IMG/VR virus record: IMGVR_UViG_3300042561_001599
Span: 1 to 43,548 of that record
Strand: one strand, 5' to 3'
DNA from: a virus
DNA length: 43,548 nucleotides
Shown here: in pieces, positions 15,053-22,371 of the stretch
Layout of the letters: each line of letters opens with the position of its first letter
Position numbering within the stretch: the first letter of the stretch is position 1
The notes under the pieces: model-generated
Seen by the model: only the letters and a program-made list of their open reading frames with translations
What the model was told of the DNA's origin: nothing
Database searches by the model: none
Made by a program: the position numbers and the translations under genes

Positions 15053-15378
15053 AGGCCACGCTCCCGCGCGAGCCACACGCGCTCGGCCGCGAGGGCGTCG
15101 GCGCGCGTGGCGAACGGCACGAGCCCGCCGAGCACGCGCGGGTCGTCCGACACCACGGCGGCAAGATGCCCGTTGGCGCCGAGCACCGGGCCGCCTGATG
15201 GCCGCATGTCGGCGAGCCACCCGCGACCGTTGCATGCCTCCGGCGCCGGCTCCACGTGCGACGCGCGCCGCACCGCGGCCGCGCCGACGCCGGCGAGGGC
15301 GTCGAGCGCGGGCACAAGGGCGTCGTCGTAGATGGCGGCCGCGGTGCCGCCGTCGAACGTGATGACGAGGTCAGCCAC
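15049..15378 (-). CDS. Hypothetical protein with DUF2997-like start
   Basis: Encodes 109 residues from a GTG that overlaps the upstream gene by 8 bases. The first strand-turn-strand (ADLVITFDGGTAAAIYDD) resembles that of its upstream neighbour (SKQIVITFDNGAATVEAL), so the two may be diverged paralogues. After this comes a Gly-rich stretch (GWLADMRPSGGPVLG) and a C-terminal helix (ADALAAERVWLARE). The role is unknown. Confidence 0.65.
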   Translation of the reverse strand: MADLVITFDGGTAAAIYDDALVPALDALAGVGAAAVRRASHVEPAPEACNGRGWLADMRPSGGPVLGANGHLAAVVSDDPRVLGGLVPFATRADALAAERVWLARERGL

Positions 15379-15565
15379 GGCGCGCCTCCTGCCGGGTCGA
15401 CGCCGTCGCCGAGCGCGTGAAGTCCGGCGTGCGCTCCCGGGCGACGACCGTGCCGAGGGCCTCCTCCACGGCGCGCGTGGCCGCCTCGCACGCCGGCCCG
15501 GTGTAGCCGAGCGCCTCCACGGTGGCGGCGCCGTTGTCGAACGTGATCACAATCTGCTTGCTCAT
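15371..15565 (-). CDS. DUF2997-like small protein
   Basis: Encodes 64 residues: KQIVITFDNGAATVEALGYT, then GPACEAATRAVEEALGTVV. This matches the DUF2997 plan of a beta hairpin followed by a G-xx-C helix. DUF2997 proteins commonly sit beside DUF1257 and a Ycf46-type ATPase, exactly as here. The start ATG follows GGGAGGAACCGACC. Biochemical function of the family is not known. Confidence 0.78.
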   Translation of the reverse strand: MSKQIVITFDNGAATVEALGYTGPACEAATRAVEEALGTVVARERTPDFTRSATASTRQEARRG

Positions 15566-15605
15566 GGTCGGTTCCTCCCGATGACGTGTGGTGAACGACG
15601 GGGCC

Positions 15606-15992
15606 TCAGCGCGAGGCCACCAATTGCAGGCGGCCGGCGGCGTTGTAGCGCCGGGTGATGCGGTGCCCGGCGCGGCGCAGCGGCACCGACGCGACGGCGA
15701 AACCGTATTCGTCGAGCAGCTTGCCGAGCCCGACGCCGGCGACCGCCTCCAGTTTCGCGCCCGGTCCCCACGAGTCGAACGTGAGTTCGAAGCCGTGGCC
15801 GTCCTTCGCCGCCTCGACGCCGACGTCGTAGGACGCGCCGGCGGCGGTGATGGCGTGCGCGCACGGCTTGGCGCCGTAGAACGTGCGGTAGGTGGTCCGC
15901 CCCTCGGCGAACGTCATGCCGAGTTCGGCGGCGGCGGTCTTGAGCGCGTCGAGGTCGAGGATCCGGGTCTTCAGCGTAGCAACGTGTGACAT
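15606..15992 (-). CDS. DUF1257 (Ycf35-like) protein
   Basis: Encodes 128 residues. The opening MSHVATLKTRILDLDALKTA is the hallmark of DUF1257/Ycf35, a family found in plastid genomes, cyanobacteria and phages with no established function. The middle has CAHAITAAGASYDVGVEA (about 48-65) and the end YGFAVASVPLRRAGHRITRR. The start ATG follows AAGGAGCACACGACC. It lies between the SWIM-like gene and the DUF2997-like gene, and 456 bases separate it from the Ycf46-like ATPase gene. Confidence 0.82.
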   Translation of the reverse strand: MSHVATLKTRILDLDALKTAAAELGMTFAEGRTTYRTFYGAKPCAHAITAAGASYDVGVEAAKDGHGFELTFDSWGPGAKLEAVAGVGLGKLLDEYGFAVASVPLRRAGHRITRRYNAAGRLQLVASR

Positions 15993-16025
15993 GGTCGTGT
16001 GCTCCTTGGTTGGTGGTGCGTGGCG

Positions 16026-16445
16026 TTACTCGTCGTCAAGGACAATCTGACGCAGCCCGGCCCGGACGGGCGCGGTGCTGGCGGCGGTGCGGGCGGCGGC
16101 GACGACCGCCGCCGTGGTGCGGCGTGCCAGCCGCGGATCGAACACCTGCTCGAGCACGCACAGCTGGAACTCCGAGAACTTCGCCACGTGCCCGGCGTCC
16201 TGCAGCAATTGCCGGGTGAATGACACGACCGCCGGCGCGTCGCCGAACTGGTCGCGCGCCACGTAGCGGCGCGTGTGGTTGCACGTCGCCGGCGACGTGC
16301 GCGACAGGCGCCAGCCCGGGCAATTGCACACGCAGTCGGCGAGCGTGACGGGCGACGGGCGCCCGTCGACGGTGGCCACGGTGAACCGCGCGCCGCGCGT
16401 GCGGGTGCTCAAGTACTGCGCGCGCTCGGTGAACGTCTTGGCCAC
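16026..16445 (-). CDS. SWIM-type zinc-finger-like protein
   Basis: Encodes 139 residues. The start is GTG 16443-16445, two bases after the ATPase stop, with GGGGAG eight bases upstream. DCVCNCPGW (C38, C40, C42) and TCNHT (C55, H57) fit a SWIM-like CxC...CxH zinc site preceded by beta strands (FTVATVDGRPSPVTL). The C-terminal half is helical (FSEFQLCVLEQVFD). SWIM fingers bind DNA or proteins; here it is probably a partner of the neighbouring AAA+ ATPase (inference). Confidence 0.75.
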   Translation of the reverse strand: MAKTFTERAQYLSTRTRGARFTVATVDGRPSPVTLADCVCNCPGWRLSRTSPATCNHTRRYVARDQFGDAPAVVSFTRQLLQDAGHVAKFSEFQLCVLEQVFDPRLARRTTAAVVAAARTAASTAPVRAGLRQIVLDDE

Positions 16446-16447
16446 GG

Positions 16448-18085
16448 CTACGACTCCCCGTAGGCCCGGGCGACGCGCCCGACCGCCATCGCAATCGGCT
16501 CGGCCGTCGCGGTGCCGGCAACGCGGTAGACGCCGCGCTTCCGCGCGTCGAGGTAGCGGCCGTGCGCCTCCTCGCGAAGCCGCGTAATGCGCTCCGGCAT
16601 CGAGCGCGCAACCGGCACGACGTAGTCGGCCGCGGCGTCGACGGTGCACCCGAGGCGCGACGCCAGCCGGCAGACCGTCTCCACCTCGGCGCCCGTCCAG
16701 TCGGCGAACGCGGCCAACAACCGCGGCCCGTGCGACGCCGGCACGGCGTGGTGCGCGAGGTAGGTGGCGAACAGGGCCGCGAGCGCCGCGGCGTCGGGCA
16801 GTTCGAACATGAACGTGCCGAGCTTGAACCGCCGGCGCAGTTCGGGCGGAATGAGGCCGAGGCCGTTCGACGTGGCCACGAACAGCACCGCGCCGCCCGT
16901 CACCGCGCGGATCGTCTTGAAGCACGCGCGCACGCGCTCCTCGCTCGACCCGACAATGCCGTGCTTGGCCGCGCCGAGGTCGAGGCGCATGAGCGGCCGC
17001 CGGTGCGCGCGCGCCATCGCCTTCGCCAGCATCGACTTGCCCGTGCCCGGGTGCCCGACATACATGACGCCGTCGGCCTGCAAGTCCTGCATCTCCTGCA
17101 GCACGACGCCGAGCTGGTCCTGCGTGGTGCCGGAGGTGTCGCCGGCGAGCCCGCCGAAGGCCTTTTCGATCTCGTCGACCCACACGATGCCGCGCGGCGG
17201 CCGCGCGCCGGCGAACAACTGCGCGCCGAACGCAAGCGCGCTGTCGCACCCGTGCATGAGGCCCGGGTCGTCGTCGTCGGTCACGCGGTGCACGACGAGG
17301 CCCGGCGTCGCGTTGATGACGCGCGCCTGCTCGGTCGTGAGCGACTCGAGGTCGAGGCCGGACGCGCCGAGCGACATGGCCGTCACCTGCTCGGCCGAAA
17401 ACGACGCGAGCCCGGTGAGCCGGTCGACGGCGCGGTCGACGTCCTCCGCGGCCGGCGTCGGCAGCTTCGCCGCCTCGAACTGGTCGCGCACGATGCCGGC
17501 CAGCGCCGCCGCGTCGGGCAGCGGCTCGTCGAGCACGACGACGTCGTGCCGCAGTTCGCCCGGAACCGTCGCGTGCGGCGCGAGCATTACGAGGATGCGG
17601 CGGTCGACCTTGAACGCGTCGCGCGTGTTCCACACGGCCTGCACGGCCGGCGGCACCGGCTGCCCGTTCTCGGTCAGGCCGAGGTGCGCGTTGAGCATGA
17701 ACGCGAGCCCGCGCGCCGGCAGGCCGCGCCGCGCGTTCGCCGTCGCCGCGTCGTCGGGCGCCGGCTGACTGAGCGTATTGACGGCGTCAGCGAAGCCGCC
17801 GATGTTCTCGCCGCGGACGCGCGCCACGAACGGCTGCGCCGCCTCGTTCATCGGCTGCACGCCGCGGACGCAGTCCCAAAGGACCATCGGCGCCGGCTCG
17901 CGCACCGTCGCGGCGACGGCCGACGCGATGGCGGCGACGGTCGCGGCCGGGTCCGGCGTGGCAATCCAGACGAGCGGCACGGCGGCGCGCCGGGCCGCGA
18001 GGAAGCGGGCGACGAGCGGCGCCACGGGCGGCGGCGCGTCGGCGGTGGTGGTCGGAGGCTTGGTGGTGGTCGGTGTCTTGGCCAT
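16448..18085 (-). CDS. Ycf46-like AAA+ ATPase with Walker B ahead of Walker A
   Basis: Encodes 545 residues after AGGAGCAGACCCGACC-ATG. An N-terminal degenerate RecA-like part spans about 25-200 (PLVWIATPD, APMVLWDCVRG, RRILVMLAP, HDVVVLDEPL), as in Ycf46 proteins. The catalytic part is rearranged. GIVWVDEIEKAFGG (Walker B, D304-E305) and its following helix (DQLGVVLQEMQD) come first, then YVGHPGTGKS (Walker A, 342-351), RPLMRLDLG, VGSSEERVR, AVLFVATSN (sensor 1, N407), and RRRF (417-420). In ordinary Ycf46 the Walker B segment lies between VGESE and sensor 1. Associated genes are SWIM-like, DUF1257, DUF2997 and DUF3150. The substrate is unknown. Confidence 0.85.
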   Translation of the reverse strand: MAKTPTTTKPPTTTADAPPPVAPLVARFLAARRAAVPLVWIATPDPAATVAAIASAVAATVREPAPMVLWDCVRGVQPMNEAAQPFVARVRGENIGGFADAVNTLSQPAPDDAATANARRGLPARGLAFMLNAHLGLTENGQPVPPAVQAVWNTRDAFKVDRRILVMLAPHATVPGELRHDVVVLDEPLPDAAALAGIVRDQFEAAKLPTPAAEDVDRAVDRLTGLASFSAEQVTAMSLGASGLDLESLTTEQARVINATPGLVVHRVTDDDDPGLMHGCDSALAFGAQLFAGARPPRGIVWVDEIEKAFGGLAGDTSGTTQDQLGVVLQEMQDLQADGVMYVGHPGTGKSMLAKAMARAHRRPLMRLDLGAAKHGIVGSSEERVRACFKTIRAVTGGAVLFVATSNGLGLIPPELRRRFKLGTFMFELPDAAALAALFATYLAHHAVPASHGPRLLAAFADWTGAEVETVCRLASRLGCTVDAAADYVVPVARSMPERITRLREEAHGRYLDARKRGVYRVAGTATAEPIAMAVGRVARAYGES

Positions 18086-18118
18086 GGTCGGGTCTGCTCC
18101 TGCGTGTCGGGTGAACGG

Positions 18119-18544
18119 TCAAACGGTGTACGGCTCGCACTCGTCGCACCGCGTCGACGGCGTCGGCGGAGCGAGGGCGGTGACGGTGACGGACGCGCCG
18201 ACGGTGCGCGCCGCGCGTTGCTCCCGGGCGACGACCGCGTCGCGGCACGCGCCGCACACGGTCGCCTCGTCGAGCAGCGGGCCGGCGTTGCGGGCGCGCG
18301 TGACGACGCGGACCCAGCCGAACCGCGGCCGCCCGGTGTCGGTGCCGGCGTCGTGCCACTCGCACGCCGTGCACGCGCGCCACGCACCCGGCGACGTGGT
18401 GCCGTCCGGCGCCACCACGTCGCCCGTGAGGGCGTTGACGGGCGCGCCGCATGCCGGGCACCCGGGCGCCGCCGCGAGGGCGCCGGAGGACGTCAGGAAG
18501 CGCCGGCGGTGGCTGCCGCGCTTGGCGCCGCGCCGCCGCGTCAT
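18119..18544 (-). CDS. Cys-rich zinc-binding protein
   Basis: Encodes 141 residues. Basic N-terminus MTRRRGAKRGSHRRRF, then CPAC (29-32), CTAC, CGAC and C-terminal CDEC, giving two probable zinc ribbons. The ATG overlaps a 16-codon open frame (ATGA). Probably nucleic-acid-binding; no family recognised. Confidence 0.65.
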   Translation of the reverse strand: MTRRRGAKRGSHRRRFLTSSGALAAAPGCPACGAPVNALTGDVVAPDGTTSPGAWRACTACEWHDAGTDTGRPRFGWVRVVTRARNAGPLLDEATVCGACRDAVVAREQRAARTVGASVTVTALAPPTPSTRCDECEPYTV

Positions 18545-18591
18545 CGCGGCACCACGACGGCCGCGACGAGGGCCGTGCGGGTGACGTTCAT
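18541..18591 (-). CDS. 16-residue coupled micro-ORF
   Basis: Reads MNVTRTALVAAVVVPR. Its ATG overlaps the upstream stop and its TGA overlaps the next ATG, both as ATGA, so it exactly fills the space between two genes. A ribosome finishing the upstream gene would pass through it to reach the next. The peptide is hydrophobic. It may serve only as a translational bridge, or be a real micropeptide. Confidence 0.35.
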   Translation of the reverse strand: MNVTRTALVAAVVVPR

Positions 18592-18869
18592 GGCCGCCTC
18601 CCGCACCGCGTGCACGCCACGTCCGGCGCCGGGCCGACCTCCGGGTCGCCCGGGTCGCCGTCCTCGTAGTCGTGGCCGCAGACGAGTTCGTCGGCCCACG
18701 TGCCGAACGCGTGCACCGCGTGCCGCACCGTGACGACGAAGACGCGCCACGCCGTCGGCGCGTGGCCGTCGACCAGCGCGTCGTGCGCGAGCCAGTCGCG
18801 GCGGTCGTCGAGGTAGGCGGCCACGGCGGCCGGCAGCCGCACGCGGACGCGCACCGCCGGCGCGCTCAT
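18588..18869 (-). CDS. Small hypothetical protein with C-terminal CxxC
   Basis: Encodes 93 residues. Starts MSAPAVRVRVRLPAAVAAYL, then a helical part (WRVFVVTVRHAVHAFGTWADEL), CGHDYEDGD, and ends CTRCGRRP. The ATG overlaps the upstream stop (ATGA). The Cys/His pair and CTRC could form one zinc site. Function unknown. Confidence 0.65.
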   Translation of the reverse strand: MSAPAVRVRVRLPAAVAAYLDDRRDWLAHDALVDGHAPTAWRVFVVTVRHAVHAFGTWADELVCGHDYEDGDPGDPEVGPAPDVACTRCGRRP

Positions 18870-19138
18870 GACGCCCTCCGCACGACGGCCGCCTCAGGCG
18901 TCACCGTGGCATCGCAGCGGCACCCGAGGCCGCACGCCGCACGGCGCACCCGGAAGGCGCCGCGCAGCACCACGTGCGGCGTGGCGGCCGTCACCGGGTC
19001 GCCGTTCTCCACGAGCGGGTAGGCGCCATCGAGCACGATGACCGCACCCGGCGTCGACTCCACCGGGCCGGCGATCCGCACGCGCGACCACGCGCCGTCG
19101 ACCTCGACGCGCGGCGTGAACACGACGGCGGCGCTCAT
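18866..19138 (-). CDS. Small beta-rich hypothetical protein
   Basis: Encodes 90 residues starting MSAAVVFTPRVEVDGAWSRV. Alternating strands suggest a small beta barrel (RIAGPVESTPGAVIVLDGAY). Two or three Cys lie near the end (RRAACGLGCRCDATV). The ATG overlaps the upstream stop (ATGA). No family recognised. Confidence 0.65.
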   Translation of the reverse strand: MSAAVVFTPRVEVDGAWSRVRIAGPVESTPGAVIVLDGAYPLVENGDPVTAATPHVVLRGAFRVRRAACGLGCRCDATVTPEAAVVRRAS

Positions 19139-19908
19139 CGCGCACCGCCCGTCGTGGCCGCCGCGGCCCGGCGCCGCACGTCGCGGTCGTGGTCGCGCTT
19201 GTACTCGGCCGCCGCCCCGTCGGCCGCCGACAGGGCGAAGAACCCGCCCTCGACCACTCGCTCGCACGTCGTGCCGTCGTCGTGCGTCGTGGCTTCCACG
19301 ATGTCGTAACTACGCGCCGACCCGGCGGCGCGCCCGGCCTGTTCGCGCGCGAAGAACTCCACCGACACCACCACGCGCGGTGCCGGCGCATCGTCCGCCT
19401 CCGGCGCCGCCGGCGCGTGCGGGCACACGGCCGTGCACCGCGTCGTGCCGGTCGCGGCGTAGCACGTCCAACACCCGGTGCACCCCTCGTCGCACGCGTG
19501 CGGCCGGACGACGCGCAGGTCGACGAGTCGGGTGCGAAGCATCGTGTCGGGCTGCTCGCGGTCGACGAGAACGGCCGCCACGGCCTGCGGCCCGCGGCCG
19601 CCGCTGCGCTTCCAGATGACGGCGTCGTAGGCGGCCGTGAGCGCCTCGCCGAACGTCGACTTGTGCACGTCGAGCCGGGCGGTGCGGCCGTCGTCGAACA
19701 CCACGACCACGTCGAAATAGCGCGAGGCGAGGGTCGTGACGAACACGCGCGCGTCCGGCTCGAACGCGACCGGCAGGCCGCGGCCGACCGTGTGCGCGTG
19801 CAGTGATGACGCCTTCGTGTGCGTCGGTTCGGCGTCGAACGCCGTGGCGAACGGCTGGCCGACGGTGACGAGGGCGAACGTGGTCGGGACTTCGTGTCGG
19901 GTGCTCAT
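19135..19908 (-). CDS. Hypothetical protein with central Cys cluster
   Basis: Encodes 257 residues after CAGGAGCATCCGACC-ATG. The first 120 residues are alternating strands and helices (VFVTTLASRYFDVVVVFDDG). At about 138-165 there is a Cys cluster, CDEGCTGCWTC...RCTAVC, likely zinc binding. A second beta part follows (RVVVSVEFFAREQ) and a basic tail. No family recognised. It opens a run of small coupled genes. Confidence 0.68.
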   Translation of the reverse strand: MSTRHEVPTTFALVTVGQPFATAFDAEPTHTKASSLHAHTVGRGLPVAFEPDARVFVTTLASRYFDVVVVFDDGRTARLDVHKSTFGEALTAAYDAVIWKRSGGRGPQAVAAVLVDREQPDTMLRTRLVDLRVVRPHACDEGCTGCWTCYAATGTTRCTAVCPHAPAAPEADDAPAPRVVVSVEFFAREQAGRAAGSARSYDIVEATTHDDGTTCERVVEGGFFALSAADGAAAEYKRDHDRDVRRRAAAATTGGAR

Positions 19909-19923
19909 GGTCGGATGCTCCTG

Positions 19924-20331
19924 TTATCGGGTGCGCTGGTCGCGCACGTGGGACATGACGGCGTCAAAAGCCTCGTCGACGGTGTCGCCGAGGTCGCGGA
20001 CGTAACACACGGGAATGCTGGACGAGAACCACGCGCACGCCTCGGCGCCGCCGTCGACGTCGTGCACGTAGACGTAGCCGCGGCCCTGCCGCACGGCGAG
20101 GCGTTCGCCGGCGGCGCGGAGCCGCGCGTTGATGGTGGCGGCGGTGAAAGGACGCGCCGGCGGCACGTCGTAGCCGGCCGCGCGCAGGGCGTCGGCTTTG
20201 GTGGCGTAGGGCCCGGTGGCGCCGTCGATGTACGACGACCGCGCCGGCGGCGCCGTGTAGCGCCCGACGAACGCGGCGCCGCGGACAGGACGCACGGCGA
20301 ACCACCGGCGCCGGACCATAGTGGCGGCCAT
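19924..20331 (-). CDS. Hypothetical protein
   Basis: Encodes 135 residues. The ATG shares one base with the upstream stop (TGATG); a second ATG 12 bases further in is also possible. It begins MAATMVRRRWFAVRPVRGAA, has YATKADALRAAGYDVP (a small helix-turn) and a strand GRGYVYVHDVDGG, and ends in a helix (VDEAFDAVMSHVRDQ). No family recognised. Confidence 0.62.
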   Translation of the reverse strand: MAATMVRRRWFAVRPVRGAAFVGRYTAPPARSSYIDGATGPYATKADALRAAGYDVPPARPFTAATINARLRAAGERLAVRQGRGYVYVHDVDGGAEACAWFSSSIPVCYVRDLGDTVDEAFDAVMSHVRDQRTR

Positions 20332-20720
20332 CACGCGCGCCCCTTGCAAAACGGCACGCCGAGGACCGCGATGCACCGCGCGTCCGCGCCGAGGTCGTAG
20401 ACGTGCGCGTCGACGACGACGCCGTCCTTGATGACAACGTAGACGTTGCCCTGCGCCTCGCGCTCGTGGCCGCGACCGGCCGTCACGTAAAGGTCGAGGG
20501 TCGCGCACCCGGGCAGCGCCGCGTGGTCGTCGATGGTCGTAACCTCGGACAGCCGGTGCAGGTCTTCAAGGTCGGCGTCGGCCGCCCAGTTGAGCCCGTT
20601 CGCGACCCACTGGCCGGCGTCGTTGGCGCGCACGCCGACCTCGGCCAGCGGCGAGAAGCCGCCGACAAGGCGCCGCACGGCGCGGTTGATTGACTTGCGG
20701 AGCGATGGCGTGACGCGCAT
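20331..20720 (-). CDS. Hypothetical protein
   Basis: Encodes 129 residues from ATG 20718-20720, two bases after the upstream stop. The basic N-terminal helix (MRVTPSLRKSINRAVRRLVGG) is followed by strands and loops (LPGCATLDLYVTAGRG, GNVYVVIKDGVVVDAHVYDL). It ends GVPFCKGRA. Function unknown. Confidence 0.62.
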   Translation of the reverse strand: MRVTPSLRKSINRAVRRLVGGFSPLAEVGVRANDAGQWVANGLNWAADADLEDLHRLSEVTTIDDHAALPGCATLDLYVTAGRGHEREAQGNVYVVIKDGVVVDAHVYDLGADARCIAVLGVPFCKGRA

Positions 20721-20722
20721 GG

Positions 20723-21508
20723 CTACTTGACCTCCGCGACGCCGACCTTGCGGCCCGTGAACGTGTTGACGACGTCGACCACCATGCCGCCGTGCAGGCG
20801 GAACAGCCACGACCCGGCCCACTCCGACGCGGCGCCCTCGCTGGTGTCGTGCACCACCGCGGCCACCGGCAGCGGCGCCGTGTGCCGCGCCTCGCGCTCG
20901 TCTTCGACGTGGTCGAGCATCTCGCGCACCGCCTCCTGCACCGTGTCGACCAGCACCGTGCGCGACAGCGTCGACCCGTCCTCGCGCACGACCGACCACA
21001 CGACGCGCTTCGCCGGGTGCTTGCCGTGGTCGTCGCGCGCCGCGTCCATGCGCGCCACCACCGACGCGCGCCGCACCTTCTCGGCCGCGACGATGCCGAC
21101 GGCGTCGACGTAGGGCACGGCGAACGCCAGCGGGTCGAACGCGGCCAACTGCTCCGCGTCCATGTCCTCGACGATGGCGCGCAGGCACGCCGCGGTGCGG
21201 CCGGCTTCGCGCTGGTACGCCATGTCGGTTGCAATCGCCTGCGCCGTGTCGAACGCGTCGCGGCGGTCGGTCGTGTGGTACGCCGCGGCCTCGCCGCAAC
21301 CGTTCGGGCAGATGCGGTACTCGCCCTCACGTTTCGACGTGGCGAAGCCCATGACGCGGCACACGCGGAAGAACTCGCGGTCGTTGGTTGGGTAAACGCC
21401 GCGGCCGCCGTAGGTCATGGGCGAGGTGCGGAGGGCGTCGGTGATGGTGTCGTCGATGGTCGAGCGGAGGGCGGCGAGGCGGGCGGAAACGGTCGTTGCG
21501 GTGGCCAT
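20723..21508 (-). CDS. First early-operon gene, hypothetical with CxxxC
   Basis: Encodes 261 residues. The start is ATG 21506-21508, preceded by AAGGAGCACACGTC and an upstream 7-bp hairpin. A helical N-terminus (VSARLAALRSTIDDTITDAL) is followed by GVYPTNDREFFRVCRVMGF and CPNGCGEAAAYH, a short possible metal or redox site. Long helices follow, then a beta-rich C-terminus (SWLFRLHGGMVVDVVNTFTG). No family recognised. It is the first gene after the 210-base control gap and so is likely transcribed early (inference). Confidence 0.68.
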   Translation of the reverse strand: MATATTVSARLAALRSTIDDTITDALRTSPMTYGGRGVYPTNDREFFRVCRVMGFATSKREGEYRICPNGCGEAAAYHTTDRRDAFDTAQAIATDMAYQREAGRTAACLRAIVEDMDAEQLAAFDPLAFAVPYVDAVGIVAAEKVRRASVVARMDAARDDHGKHPAKRVVWSVVREDGSTLSRTVLVDTVQEAVREMLDHVEDEREARHTAPLPVAAVVHDTSEGAASEWAGSWLFRLHGGMVVDVVNTFTGRKVGVAEVK

Positions 21509-21718
21509 GACGTGTGCTCCTTGTCGGTGCGACATGCACCGAACACACGCATTTTCAACCACAACGCCGCCGGCCGTCCACCACAAAGCGACGCGGCCGG
21601 CGGGAAAAGCGACGGGCGACGCGGCGCGGCCGGGCGGCGGCGCAGGCGGCGAACGGGCCGGGCGACCCGGCGAACGCGCCGCGGGCCGCCACTCGGCCGC
21701 CCGGGGCGCTGGCGTGCC
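21509..21718 (-). promoter_or_regulatory. Control gap between lysis and early regions
   Basis: No supported gene in 210 bases. From right to left it holds a GC-rich stretch, an inverted repeat of 10 bp (CCGCCGGCCG 21567-21576 with CGGCCGGCGG 21594-21603), an AT-rich patch with TTGAAAATG (a weak -35-like TTGAAA at 21558-21553), then a perfect 7-bp hairpin (TCGGTGC 21524-21530 with GCACCGA 21536-21542) about 5 bases before the Shine-Dalgarno. The position suggests a terminator for the late operon followed by the early promoter and operator (inference). Confidence 0.45.
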
Positions 21719-21976
21719 CTACGGAGCGTCGGGGCCGCGGCGCGCGACGTTCGGCCCGGGCGGCGGCCCGGGCGCGTCCTGCGGCGTCGTGGCGGCCCGC
21801 CGGGCGGCCCGGGCGGCCCGGGCGGCGTAGGCGACCCGGAGGGCGTCCAGCTTGGCGGCGGCGTCGGCGCCGGCCAGCGCGTCGACGGCGGCGCGCACCC
21901 GGCCGTAGGCCTCGGCGCCGGCGCCGGCCACGCGGCCCGCGGCCGTCACGAACGCGGCGACGTCGGCCGGCGTCAT
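21719..21976 (-). CDS. Small helical protein ending the lysis region
   Basis: Encodes 85 residues starting MTPADVAAFVTAAGRVAG. Residues 1-60 are Ala-rich helix; the end is Pro-rich and basic. The ATG overlaps the upstream lipoprotein-like gene stop (ATGA). There is no membrane segment, so it is not a typical inner-membrane spanin. Function unknown. Confidence 0.6.
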   Translation of the reverse strand: MTPADVAAFVTAAGRVAGAGAEAYGRVRAAVDALAGADAAAKLDALRVAYAARAARAARRAATTPQDAPGPPPGPNVARRGPDAP

Positions 21977-22371
21977 CGCGCCACCTGCCCGCGCACCGCG
22001 GCGGCCACCGCGGCGACGTGCGCGCGCGCCGGGCCCTGCACGTCGGCCGGCCACGCCGGCAGGGCGAGCGCGGCGTCGAGGGGCGCGAGCGACGCGGCGA
22101 GCCGGTGCAGCGCCGGCACGCGCTCCGGCGTCAGCGTGGCGGCGTCGGCCGCGGCGCGCAGCGTGACGACGAGGCGCGACGCGAGGGCGCGGCACGCGTC
22201 GGCGGCCACGCGCCCGGCGTCGCACGCCGCCTCTGTCGCGTCCTGCACCTGCGCGAGGGCGACGAACACGGCGCGGTCGGCGCGGGCGACGCGCGAGGGT
22301 GCCGAGGCGCACGCGACGGCCGCCACCGCCGCGAGCGCGAGGCCTATCGCCGCGCGCGCTTGAAGAGCCAT
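21973..22371 (-). CDS. Small lipoprotein-like exported protein
   Basis: Encodes 132 residues starting MALQARAAIGLALAAVAAVAC. Residues 6-21 form a hydrophobic signal, and C21 follows AVA, a weak lipobox. The mature part is helical and Ala-rich, with two further Cys (C50, C60). It overlaps the holin-like gene by 28 bases. It could be an outer-membrane spanin-like subunit, but it is larger than usual and not Pro-rich, so the call is only exported protein. Confidence 0.6.
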   Translation of the reverse strand: MALQARAAIGLALAAVAAVACASAPSRVARADRAVFVALAQVQDATEAACDAGRVAADACRALASRLVVTLRAAADAATLTPERVPALHRLAASLAPLDAALALPAWPADVQGPARAHVAAVAAAVRGQVAR

